64,000 nucleotides of DNA from Wenzhouxiangella sp. AB-CW3 (GTDB lineage: Bacteria > Pseudomonadota > Gammaproteobacteria > Xanthomonadales > Wenzhouxiangellaceae). The translations under genes and the position numbers were made by a program. The stretch covers positions 1,193,225 through 1,257,224 of the forward strand of contig NZ_CP061368.1 in assembly GCF_014725735.1 (NCBI RefSeq), given 5' to 3'. Shown here piece by piece: positions 8,065 through 15,269 of this stretch. Under the pieces are notes generated by a model, which was given only the letters and a program-made list of their open reading frames with translations, did not search any database and was not told the origin of the DNA. Position 1 is the stretch's first letter; every line of letters begins with the position of its first letter.

Positions 8065-9378
8065 ATGCAAATATTCAAAATCTGCACCGTATTTGTGCTG
8101 CTGGCAGGCTGGGCGCTGGCCCAGGCCGGGCAGGTGCAGAACCTGCGCGTCTGGTCGGGGCCTGAAAGCACGCGGGCCGTGCTGGATCTTGATGGCCGTG
8201 TGGATTATCGCCTGTTCACGCTGGACGACCCTCATCGGGTGGTGGTCGACATCAGTAGTGCCAATATCGATGGCGATCTCACGTTTGACCGCGAGTACAG
8301 CGGCATCATCGAGGGGGTTCGCCATGGAGCGCGCAACGGCAGTGATCTGCGCGTGGTCTTTGATCTCGACGACAAGGCCCGCCCCCAGAGTTTTCTACTT
8401 GAGCCGGCCGGAGACCATGGGCACCGACTGGTCATTGACCTGTACCCGGAAGGAGCCGTTTCTCCGGGTGAGCGGGTGAAAGAGGCAGTACGATCGGCTT
8501 CTACCGATGGCGAGCGCGACATGATCGTCGCGATCGATGCCGGTCATGGCGGTGAAGATCCTGGCGCGATCGGTCCGGGTGGCACTTTCGAGAAGGAAAT
8601 CACGCTGGCGCTGTCGAAGGAACTGGCCAGGCGCATCGATGAAGCGCCGGGCATGCAGGCGGTGCTGATTCGCACCGGCGACTATTACATTCCACTGGCC
8701 GAGCGCTACGACCGGGCCCGCAAGGCCCGCGCCGACCTCTTCCTGTCGATTCATGCCGACGCTTTTCAGGACTTCAGAGTGCGCGGCAGCTCGGTCTACG
8801 TGCTTTCGCGCAGCGGCGCGTCCAGCGAGGCGGCGCGGCTTCTGGCCCGAAGCGAGAACAAGGCCGACCTGGTCGGCGGCGTCAATCTGGACCGGGGCGA
8901 TGATGTGCTCAGTTCCGTGCTGCTCGATCTGTCGCAGAGTGCGGCGCTTGAGTACAGCAACAGTGCTGCCGAAACCATCCTCGATCAGCTTGGAACGGTG
9001 CGTCACCGCCATCGCGATCGTGTCGAGCGTGCCAACTTCGTCGTCCTGCGCTCACCCGATGTTCCCAGCGTCCTGATCGAGGTCGGCTTTATCAGCAATC
9101 CGCGTGATGAGCAGGAACTTAGTACGGCCGAACACCAGCGCAAGGTCGCCCGTGCGATCACCTCGGGAGTCGAGCGCCATTTTCAACAGACTGCACCGCA
9201 GGGCACCTGGTTTGCCAACAACCGCAAGCCCTCGCGCCACGTCGTTCAGCGTGGCGACAGCCTGGGAACAATTGCCCAGAAATACCAGGTCTCGGTCAGC
9301 CGGCTGCGCCAGGTCAACAACCTAAACGGAGACGTGATCCACCCCGGGTCGGAGTTGGTCATTCCCACAGGGAGTTAG
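8065..9378 (+). CDS. amiC: N-acetylmuramoyl-L-alanine amidase with AMIN and LysM domains
   Basis: A periplasmic cell-wall amidase that cleaves between muramic acid and L-alanine, used in daughter-cell separation. Starting at ATG 8065 gives 437 residues with a good signal peptide (MQIFKICTVFVLLAGWALAQA); the TTG 36 bp upstream would spoil it. Order: signal peptide, AMIN domain (~25-120) for septal targeting, Amidase_3 catalytic domain (~150-375, zinc motifs AIDAGHGGEDPGA, FEKEIT, SIHADAF, EVGFISN), then one LysM near the C-terminus (HVVQRGDSLGTIAQKY). This combination fits AmiB/AmiC. A fold-back element starts 8 bp after its stop codon. Confidence 0.92.
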   Translation: MQIFKICTVFVLLAGWALAQAGQVQNLRVWSGPESTRAVLDLDGRVDYRLFTLDDPHRVVVDISSANIDGDLTFDREYSGIIEGVRHGARNGSDLRVVFDLDDKARPQSFLLEPAGDHGHRLVIDLYPEGAVSPGERVKEAVRSASTDGERDMIVAIDAGHGGEDPGAIGPGGTFEKEITLALSKELARRIDEAPGMQAVLIRTGDYYIPLAERYDRARKARADLFLSIHADAFQDFRVRGSSVYVLSRSGASSEAARLLARSENKADLVGGVNLDRGDDVLSSVLLDLSQSAALEYSNSAAETILDQLGTVRHRHRDRVERANFVVLRSPDVPSVLIEVGFISNPRDEQELSTAEHQRKVARAITSGVERHFQQTAPQGTWFANNRKPSRHVVQRGDSLGTIAQKYQVSVSRLRQVNNLNGDVIHPGSELVIPTGS

Positions 9379-9385
9379 GGGGCAT

Positions 9386-9597
9386 GGCGGGTGGTATGGG
9401 GTATTTCCTGGTCGGTCAGGACAATCGGTATAGGCGCTAGATTGGGGCCGGAGCGGCGTTCTGGTGCCACCGAAATCAGGATCGTGCCGGACAACCCCTT
9501 TAGCGTTCGAGTGACACCATTCCAACGGATGGTACGGCTAGTCTATAGAACGTTTCCGCTGTCCTGACCGACCAGGAAATACCCCATACCACCCGCC
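9386..9597. repeat. Fold-back element FB1-A (37-bp perfect arms)
   Basis: Bases 9386-9422 and 9561-9597 are perfect 37-bp inverted repeats. The ~138-bp interior contains GGTGCCACCGAAATCAGGAT at 9463-9482. This motif recurs with further flanking matches in the element at 15006-15212, whose arms are unrelated. There is no ORF inside and no obvious target duplication. It could act as a bidirectional terminator in the gap after amiC. Confidence 0.9.
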
Positions 9598-9826
9598 TGA
9601 AAGGTTGGAGAAGGTTTCTTGGGGGTACTAGATGGTTTTGTGTTTCTCTTCTCCCTCCCCTCAAATCGAGCGGTTGTGGCTGAAGCGTAAGGAAGCGGGG
9701 GTGGTGGTGGATGGCGCGGTCTCAAGCGGCCCGGGTTCTGGCAATGCAGTAGCCGGACTCTCGGTTGTTCAAATGCCTGATAGAAGGCAGGACCGAGAAG
9801 CGGCAACTAGCTAGTGGGCCATGCGG
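9598..9826. other. Non-coding spacer
   Basis: No convincing gene. The only sizeable open frame here (9632-9814) has no family resemblance and no ribosome site. A weak hairpin (GGAGAAG…CTTCTCC, ~9608-9656) is the only structure seen. Confidence 0.5.
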
Positions 9827-9902
9827 TTATTAACCCGGCACGAATGTAGATCGCATTCAGCCGCAGTCTGCCGAAGCGCACACTGCGGCCTGACTTTTTA
9901 GA

Positions 9903-10466
9903 GTCCCCGATAGGGGATCCGTAAACCCCTCGCCTTTAGGCGATGGATGATATTGTGAGGCGATGGAGGATTACAAGCGCGGCAGCCATACGGTCTGGGA
10001 TTGCAAGTACCACCTGGTGTGGACGACCAAGTACCGTTATCAGGTGCTGGGCGGTGATGTTGGACTGAGGTGCAGGGCGCTGTTGCGTGAAATTGCGATG
10101 AGCAAGGAGATGATCATCTACGCCGGCTCGATCAATCGGGACCATGTGCACATGCTGATTGGTATTCCCCCGCAGTTGTCGGTGTCTCGGGCGGTGCAGT
10201 ATCTTAAGGGGAAGAGTTCCCACAAGCTGTTATCGGAGTTCCGGGCACTAAAGAAGCGGTATTGGGGCCAGCACCTGTGGGCCCGGGGCTACTGGGTTGC
10301 GTCGAGCGGCAACGTGACCGACGACGTATGGAAGGAATACATCAAGAATCAGACGCCCCCGGAGCCGGACGATGATTTCGAGGTGGTTTCAATCGGCCGA
10401 ACGGCCGATCGATCCGGCTTTGAGCCGTAACAGCAAGCCACCGGCTTTAGCCGGTGGTCGTTGACA
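9903..10466 (+). mobile_element. IS200/IS605-family insertion sequence
   Basis: A 564-bp single-gene element. Its ends are set by comparison with the uninterrupted copy of the host repeat at 38968-39255. The left flank …CTTTTTAGA and right flank ATCAGA… are contiguous there (allowing for strand). There is no target duplication, as expected for this family. Subterminal hairpins are seen at the left (CCTCGCC-TTTA-GGCGATGG, ~9928-9946) and right (CCACCGGC-TTTA-GCCGGTGG, 10438-10457). No tnpB/IscB gene is present. Confidence 0.9.
9963..10430 (+). CDS. tnpA: IS200-type TnpA (HUH/Y1) transposase
   Basis: A 155-residue single-strand DNA transposase of the Y1 HUH class. It shows the N-terminal WDCKYHLVWTTKYRYQVL strand, the metal-binding HVH in RDHVHMLIGIPP (~60), the KGKSSHKLL helix, the WARGYWVASSG segment and the catalytic tyrosine in EYIKNQ (~127). 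Length and motifs are full, so it is probably functional. It lies between the two subterminal hairpins of the element and is the only gene in it. Its last ~20 residues (SIGRTADRSGFEP) are not conserved in the family and run into the right-end region. Confidence 0.93.
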   Translation: MEDYKRGSHTVWDCKYHLVWTTKYRYQVLGGDVGLRCRALLREIAMSKEMIIYAGSINRDHVHMLIGIPPQLSVSRAVQYLKGKSSHKLLSEFRALKKRYWGQHLWARGYWVASSGNVTDDVWKEYIKNQTPPEPDDDFEVVSIGRTADRSGFEP

Positions 10467-10623
10467 ATCAGAAAGTTAGGGGCTTCAATCAGGGCCCGAC
10501 TCTGCGTTCTCGCTCTTGCCAAGGGGATCACCCTTGGCGGCGAGCGACGCCTTGATTCGGGCCCTGATTGAAGCCCTGAATGTGATCTACATTCGTGCCG
10601 GGTTAATAATAAGGTAACGCTCA

Positions 10624-10719
10624 GAGCCACTGTGCTGGCGGGAATCAAGGCGCGTTTCGCAGGGAATGGAGCGTCCTTGCCAGGAAACGCAACGCCGAGT
10701 CGCGCCAGCACAGTGACTC
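10624..10719. repeat. Fold-back element H3 (FB2 family)
   Basis: Arms 10624-10640 and 10703-10719 (17 bp, one mismatch). The interior begins GAATCAAGGCG and ends AACGCCGAGT, with an inner stem CGTTTC/GAAACG. These internal-loop bases match hairpins H1 and H2, while the outer and inner stems are different. Confidence 0.8.
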
Positions 10720-10726
10720 CCGAAGG

Positions 10727-10890
10727 GCCGTCGCACAAGCGCCGTGGGCAGGGCAGGCGAAACCGCATGGCGACTTTCGCGTAGCGAATGAAGCCTTGCG
10801 AGTGGAGCCGCTGCACGTGTTCCGCTCGCTTGAATTGGCGACGGCCAGTCCTGCGCTCGCGCGCCTTGCCCACGACGCTTGTGCGACGGC
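10727..10890. repeat. Fold-back element H4
   Basis: 28-bp arms at 10727-10754 and 10863-10890 with two mismatches, one of them G-T. They enclose ~108 bp with inner hairpin potential. No gene. It ends 30 bp before the fahA stop codon (bottom strand), so it lies in the 3' region of the homogentisate operon. Confidence 0.8.
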
Positions 10891-10920
10891 TGAGTGCTAC
10901 CCAGTTGGCCGCGTGGCCCA

Positions 10921-11907
10921 CTAGCGCTCGTATCGCACCACTTCCTGTTCGATGGCTCCGAAGAGGGATTCGCCGTCGCGGGATTTCATTTCGATGCGCA
11001 CCTTGTCACCGAACTGCATGAACGGCGTTTCCGGCTTGCCGTTGGCGATGATTTCCAGCATGCGCTTCTCGGCCAGGCAGGACGCACCCTTGCTGGTGTC
11101 CTGGTTGGCGATGGTGCCCGAGCCCAGCAGGGTGCCGGCGGCCAGGGGACGGCTCTTGACGGCGTGGGCGAGCAGCTCGGCGAAGGAGAACTGCATGTCC
11201 TCGCCCGCTTCGGGTTCGCCGAACAGTTCGCCGTTCAAGTGCGTGAGCAGCGGCAGGTGCAGCTTCTCGTTCTGCCAGGCATCGCCCAGCTCGTCCGGGG
11301 TCACGACCACCGGGGCCAGTGCCGAGCGCGGCTTGGACTGCAGGAAACCGAAGCCCTTGGCCAGTTCGCCGGGAATCAGGTTTCTCAGCGAGACGTCATT
11401 GAGGATGGTCACCAGCTGGATGTGGCTGGCACATTCCTCGGGCGTGGCGCCCATCGGCACGTCGTCGGTGATCACGCCGATCTCGGATTCGAAGTCGATG
11501 CCCCATTCGGTCGAGGCCATGGCGATGTCGTCGAGCGGCCCCATGAAGCCGTCGGACACGGCCTGGTACATCAGCGGGTCGGTGAAAAAGCTCTCCGGCA
11601 CCTCGGCGCCACGTGCCTTGCGCACGCGCTCGACATGCGGCAAGTAGGCCGAGCCGTCGAGGAACTGGTAGCAGCGGGGCAGGGGAGCAGCCAGCTCACT
11701 CATGTCCAGGTCAAATGCGTCCTCGACCTTGCCGGCATTGAGTTCATCGTAGAGCGTGTTGAGCCGGGGCGCGGTCTGGCCCCAGTCGTCGAGTGCATCC
11801 TGCAGCGAGGCGGCGATATCCTTCGCCTCCACCGCTCGGGTCATGTCGCGATTGACGACGATCAGCGTACCGTCGCGACCGCCTTCTTTGAGGGTTGCCA
11901 GTTTCAT
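10921..11907 (-). CDS. fahA: Fumarylacetoacetate hydrolase
   Basis: A 328-residue enzyme that splits fumarylacetoacetate into fumarate and acetoacetate, the last step of tyrosine breakdown through homogentisate. The FAH-fold metal ligands are in DFESEIGVITDDVP (D-x-E-x-E pattern, ~137-141), and the C-terminal GTLLGSGTIAN loop is present. The pathway assignment rests on its place directly downstream of hmgA and hppD. No maleylacetoacetate isomerase gene is seen in the window; it may be elsewhere. The gap to hmgA (11908-12116) is filled by a heptad-repeat array. Confidence 0.92.
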   Translation of the reverse strand: MKLATLKEGGRDGTLIVVNRDMTRAVEAKDIAASLQDALDDWGQTAPRLNTLYDELNAGKVEDAFDLDMSELAAPLPRCYQFLDGSAYLPHVERVRKARGAEVPESFFTDPLMYQAVSDGFMGPLDDIAMASTEWGIDFESEIGVITDDVPMGATPEECASHIQLVTILNDVSLRNLIPGELAKGFGFLQSKPRSALAPVVVTPDELGDAWQNEKLHLPLLTHLNGELFGEPEAGEDMQFSFAELLAHAVKSRPLAAGTLLGSGTIANQDTSKGASCLAEKRMLEIIANGKPETPFMQFGDKVRIEMKSRDGESLFGAIEQEVVRYER

Positions 11908-11968
11908 GATGCGTTGCCTTTGATCAGATGATTGATGGGTGATTCGGTTGCGGTGCCGGGGTTGGCAG

Positions 11969-12115
11969 GAAAGGTTTCAGGGTTCAGGATTCAGGGTTCA
12001 GGGGAGGCTCCGGACTGCACTGAAGCAGGCTCGAAGCCCGAAAATACCTTAAAGGCTCGAGCGGCATCCAAAACAATCAAAGCCCGCCCTGAAACCTGAA
12101 ACCTGAACCCTGTGT
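11969..12115. repeat. Heptad-repeat fold-back element R7-2
   Basis: Lies in the fahA-hmgA spacer. Left array of GGTTTCA/GGGTTCA/GGATTCA units (11971-12002) and inverted copies at 12086-12113. The ~85-bp centre shares CTCGA-GC-GC, CCAAA and AGCCCGCCCTGAA blocks with the centre of the element at 4049-4200. The right array ends next to the hmgA stop codon. Confidence 0.8.
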
Positions 12116-12116
12116 C

Positions 12117-13238
12117 CTATCCTTTCCAACTATTCACATATTCCTTGAATTCGATCTTCTCCGCCTCGCCGGTGACTTCCAGCGCATCGCGGGTATCGAC
12201 CATCACGGCGACTTCTTCGGTGGCCTTGGCCTTGGGCTCGAAGGCATTTTTCATGGCCTTGGGGTGCGGGCCATGGGTGAAGCCACAGGGGTGCAGCGAC
12301 ATCATGCCCGGATGGATGTTGTCACGCGAGAAGAAGTTGCCGGCGTGGTAGAACAGCAGCTCGTCGAAATCGTCGTTGTTGTGGAAGAACGGCACCTTGA
12401 GCGCGTCCTCGGAACTCTCGAAGGGACGCGGTGCAAAGGTGCAGATGACGAAGCGATGGGCCACGAAAGTGGTATGGGCCGACGGCGGCAGGTGGTAACG
12501 ATGGCTCATCAGCGGGCGGATATCGCGCCAGTTGATCCTGACCGGCATCAGGTCGCCCTTCCAGCCGACCGCGTCGAGCGGATTGAAAGGGTAGGTGATG
12601 GTCGATAGTGCATTGCGGCGCTTGACCACGACTTTCCATTCGTCCTCGCCCTGCTGAGCGCGGAAGGCATTGTTGATCTCCGGAGTATCCAGCATGGCTG
12701 GATCGAAGATGGCGTGCGGGCCGACCAGCCCCTTGTCGGGCAGCATGTAGCTGGAGTTGGTGGCCTCGATCAGCAGGCCCTCGACCGGCCCGTCGGACTC
12801 GATGCGCCACATCGTCCCGCGCGGCAGCACGATGTAGTCGCCGTCGCGGAAGGTCATGTGGCCGTAGTCGCAGTACAGGTCGCCCGTGCCGTCGTGGATG
12901 AACAGCAACTCGTCGCCGTCGCCGTTTCGTACCAGGTGAGCCATGCTGCCGCCCGTTTTCCAGAAACGGATGCGCGTATGGGCGTTGTGCAGAAGTTCCT
13001 TGGCGGACCAGGGAGAATCGGCCGTTTCACCGATCTTCGTGGCATCGAAGGCCCGGGGTTGCAGCGGACCTTCGAAGTCACTCCAGCCGGTGGGCATGTG
13101 GGTGTGATACATATGCGAGGCCGGGCCGAAGAAACCTTCCTTGCCCATCTCGCGTTCATAGGTGCCCTCCGGCAGATTCGCATGCGCCTGCCGGCTGCTG
13201 CGACCTTCCACTTTGGGGTGACTGATCCACTTTTTCAT
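12117..13238 (-). CDS. hmgA: Homogentisate 1,2-dioxygenase
   Basis: 373 residues, cupin-fold, non-haem Fe(II) enzyme that opens the ring of homogentisate to maleylacetoacetate. Recognisable stretches are MYHTHMPTGW near the N-terminus, the cupin segment DYGHMTFRDGDYIVLPRGTMWRIE split across ~125-150, and the C-terminal iron-site region (DELLFYHAGNF, HPCGFTHGPHP). It belongs to the shorter bacterial group (the human type is ~445 residues). It lies between fahA and hppD on the same strand. A second heptad array separates it from hppD. Confidence 0.93.
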   Translation of the reverse strand: MKKWISHPKVEGRSSRQAHANLPEGTYEREMGKEGFFGPASHMYHTHMPTGWSDFEGPLQPRAFDATKIGETADSPWSAKELLHNAHTRIRFWKTGGSMAHLVRNGDGDELLFIHDGTGDLYCDYGHMTFRDGDYIVLPRGTMWRIESDGPVEGLLIEATNSSYMLPDKGLVGPHAIFDPAMLDTPEINNAFRAQQGEDEWKVVVKRRNALSTITYPFNPLDAVGWKGDLMPVRINWRDIRPLMSHRYHLPPSAHTTFVAHRFVICTFAPRPFESSEDALKVPFFHNNDDFDELLFYHAGNFFSRDNIHPGMMSLHPCGFTHGPHPKAMKNAFEPKAKATEEVAVMVDTRDALEVTGEAEKIEFKEYVNSWKG

Positions 13239-13258
13239 ATGCTCTCTCCGTTTTCGCT

Positions 13259-13339
13259 GCGCGGTGAAAGGTGAGAGGTAAAAGGTGAAAGGTGGAAAGG
13301 AAAAGTCCTTTTACCTTTCACCATTAACCTTTTACCGCC
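13259..13339. repeat. Heptad-repeat hairpin R7-3
   Basis: GGTGAAA, GGTGAGA, GGTAAAA, GGTGAAA units (13263-13290) are followed after a short loop by the inverted series TTTTACC, TTTCACC, ATTAACC, TTTTACC (13309-13337). The whole hmgA-hppD spacer is thus one long imperfect hairpin abutting the hppD stop codon. Confidence 0.82.
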
Positions 13340-13340
13340 T

Positions 13341-14387
13341 TTACAACACCCCACGCTTCTCCTGGTCACGCTCGATGGCTTCGAACAGCGCGGTGAAGTT
13401 GCCTTCGCCGAAGCCATCGTTGCCCTTGCGCTGGATGATTTCGAAGAAGATCGGGCCGATGTTGGTCTTGGTGAAGATCTGCAGCAGCTGTTTGCTGCTG
13501 TCGTTGCGATCGGCATCGATCAGAATCGAGTTCTTGCGCATGCGCTCGAGATCTTCGCCGTGGCCCGGGATGCGTTCGTCGATGACGTCATAGTAAGTGC
13601 CCGGCGTGTCCAGGAAGTCGATGCCGGCGGCATGCAGCTTCTCGACGGTGTCGTAGATATTGTCGGTATACAGCGCAATGTGCTGGACGCCCTCGCCGTT
13701 GTACTCGTCGAGATATTCGTTGATCTGGCTCTTCGGGTCCTCCGACTCGTTGATCGGGATGGAAATATTGCCGTTGGGCGCGGTCATGGCCTGTGACTTC
13801 AGGCCGGTGGCCTTGCCCTTGATGTCGAAGTACTTGACTTCGTAAAAGCCGAAGTGCTTGGTGTAGAACTCCGACCACTCGCCCATGTTGCCGTTGTAGA
13901 CATTGTGGGTGAGGTGATCGATAAAGGTCAGGCCGACGCCTTCGGGGTTGCGGTCGACGGAAGGATCGAACTCGAATTCCTTCTCGTAGTCTTCCTTGCC
14001 GCCGGTCAGGTACAGCACGCTGCCGCCGATGCCGGAAATGCACGGGGTGTCGACCGCCAGGGTATCGGCCTTGTGCTCGATATCCTTGGCACCATTGGCG
14101 CGGGTCTTTTCGTAGGCCTCCTTCGGGTCGGCCACGCGCAGCGAAAAACCGGTGCAGCAGGGGCCGTGCTCGGCGGCGAAATCGCTGGCAAAAGAGTCCG
14201 GTGTCTCATTGACCAGAAAGTCGATGTCGCCCTGGCGATACAGGGTGATCGGCTTGGACTTGTGCTTCGCGACCGCGGTGAAACCCAGGTTCTTGAACAG
14301 GTTGTGGAGCAGCGACGCGTCCGGCGCGGCGTACTCGATGAAATCGAACTGCTGGACACCCAGCGGATTGGGACGTGCTTCGGTCAT
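13341..14387 (-). CDS. hppD: 4-hydroxyphenylpyruvate dioxygenase
   Basis: A 348-residue Fe(II) dioxygenase converting 4-hydroxyphenylpyruvate to homogentisate. Two vicinal-oxygen-chelate domains. The iron ligands of the C-terminal one are His in TFIDHLTHNVY (~176), His in GVQHIALYTD (~257) and Glu in PIFFEIIQRKG (~335). The C-terminal gate region (GEGNFTALFEAIERDQ) is intact. First gene of the hppD-hmgA-fahA unit and divergent from a MarR regulator. Palindromes lie between the two starts. Confidence 0.95.
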   Translation of the reverse strand: MTEARPNPLGVQQFDFIEYAAPDASLLHNLFKNLGFTAVAKHKSKPITLYRQGDIDFLVNETPDSFASDFAAEHGPCCTGFSLRVADPKEAYEKTRANGAKDIEHKADTLAVDTPCISGIGGSVLYLTGGKEDYEKEFEFDPSVDRNPEGVGLTFIDHLTHNVYNGNMGEWSEFYTKHFGFYEVKYFDIKGKATGLKSQAMTAPNGNISIPINESEDPKSQINEYLDEYNGEGVQHIALYTDNIYDTVEKLHAAGIDFLDTPGTYYDVIDERIPGHGEDLERMRKNSILIDADRNDSSKQLLQIFTKTNIGPIFFEIIQRKGNDGFGEGNFTALFEAIERDQEKRGVL

Positions 14388-14467
14388 GTCGGCTCTCCTT
14401 GGGGAACTACCCGAATCTGTTGGTGATGTTTGTCTGCGTGTTCGCGTGTCTTGCGACTGCCCTCGAT

Positions 14468-14494
14468 ATTAGTTACATTTGAAACTAATTTCAA
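14468..14494. promoter_or_regulatory. Overlapping palindromes, likely MarR operator
   Basis: ATTAGTT-N8-AACTAAT (14468-14489) overlaps TTGAAA-CTAA-TTTCAA (14479-14494). They lie in the 129-bp gap between hppD and the divergent marR gene. MarR proteins usually bind such palindromes next to their own gene, so repression of both directions is likely. Confidence 0.6.
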
Positions 14495-14516
14495 GCCGGT
14501 TCACACTCATTCGACC

Positions 14517-14942
14517 ATGCTGGAGCTGGAAAAATTTCTGCCCTATCGGCTCTCCGTGCTGTCCAACCAGGTCAGCCGGGGCATCGCCGAGACCTATGCC
14601 GGGCGTTTTGGCCTGAGCGTGACCGAGTGGCGCGTGATCGCCATTCTCGGCCGCTACCCCGATCTGACCGCCACCGAAGTGGCCGAGCGCTCGGCCATGG
14701 ACAAGGTTGCCGTCAGCCGCGCGGTTCGCCGACTGCTTGATGGTGATCTGCTGCAACGCCGCGAGAGCGATGCCGATCGCCGCACCCGGCACCTGCGCCT
14801 GAGCAGGGAAGGCGTGAAGGTTTTCGACGCCATCGCCCCGGCCGCCCTGGACTACGAGCGACGTCTGCTGGAGCGACTCGATCCCGAAGAGCGGCGCGTG
14901 TTCAACCGGGTGATCGACAAGCTGCTGGAGGTTTCACGATAG
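14517..14942 (+). CDS. MarR-family transcriptional regulator
   Basis: 141 residues with the MarR winged helix: LSVTEWRVIAILGRYPDLTATEVAERSAMDKVAVSRAVRRL is split across helices ~37-78, followed by the wing (RRESDADRRTRHLRL). Start ATG 14517 is preferred over the frame opening at 14430, because the family begins LEKFLPYRLSVLSNQVS. Divergent from hppD with palindromes between, so it probably controls tyrosine/homogentisate catabolism. The effector is unknown; homogentisate or 4-hydroxyphenylpyruvate are reasonable candidates. Confidence 0.9.
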   Translation: MLELEKFLPYRLSVLSNQVSRGIAETYAGRFGLSVTEWRVIAILGRYPDLTATEVAERSAMDKVAVSRAVRRLLDGDLLQRRESDADRRTRHLRLSREGVKVFDAIAPAALDYERRLLERLDPEERRVFNRVIDKLLEVSR

Positions 14943-15005
14943 TTGAACCGGCGAAAGCTGATGGCCCTGCCATGATCCTTATTTTCTGAACTCTCCCCTC
15001 ACAAA

Positions 15006-15212
15006 CCGGGCAGTGCCGGGCGCAACGGGAGGAAAGATGCAACGGACTTCAGCTCCAATCCGGCCGTACTATCCGTGGCAGTGAGCTCATTCGAAGGCAG
15101 GCAGCGTGCCTCGGCTCTATCCTGATTTCGGTGGCACCAAAACGCCCCTTTGCATTCACCTGGCGACCAGGCCGATTGCACCTTTCCTCCCGTTGCGCCC
15201 GGTACCGCCCGG
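15006..15212. repeat. Fold-back element FB1-B
   Basis: Inverted arms 15006-15043 and ~15176-15212 with about three mismatches (outer part CCGGGC-GT-CCGGGCGC). The reverse strand interior carries GGTGCCACCGAAATCAGGAT (complement of 15119-15138), placed ~73 bp from the arm tip, as in FB1-A (77 bp). More matches follow (TTCGA-TGA, CGGAT-GTACGGC). The arm sequence has nothing in common with FB1-A. It fills the 327-bp gap after the marR gene. Confidence 0.88.
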
Positions 15213-15269
15213 TGCCAACTCCCCACTTTGGGCTACCATGACGCACTGGTTCAGACACAGGTCGACACT

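Larger units (their letters stand above)
9827..10612. repeat. Composite inverted-repeat element C, copy 1 (split by IS200)
   Basis: Both ends carry the inverted motif TTATTAACCCGGCACGAATG (left ~9827, right ~10612). Removing 9903-10466 gives a sequence that matches the reverse complement of 38968-39255 almost base for base, apart from a shortened hairpin at 9860-9890. The right part holds hairpin H1, with perfect 20-bp arms at 10480-10499 and 10557-10576. Confidence 0.9.

Noticed and set aside
9827-10612. REP sequences mobilised by a RAYT transposase
   Set aside because: The transposase has the short classical IS200 TnpA layout with its own subterminal hairpins, and the surrounding fold-backs lack a GTAG-type REP consensus; the IS has simply inserted into the repeat.
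9386-10890. Integron cassette array or attC sites
   Set aside because: No integrase, no core GTTRRRY/RYYYAAC sites bounding ORFs, and no cassette genes; the only gene is the IS200 transposase.
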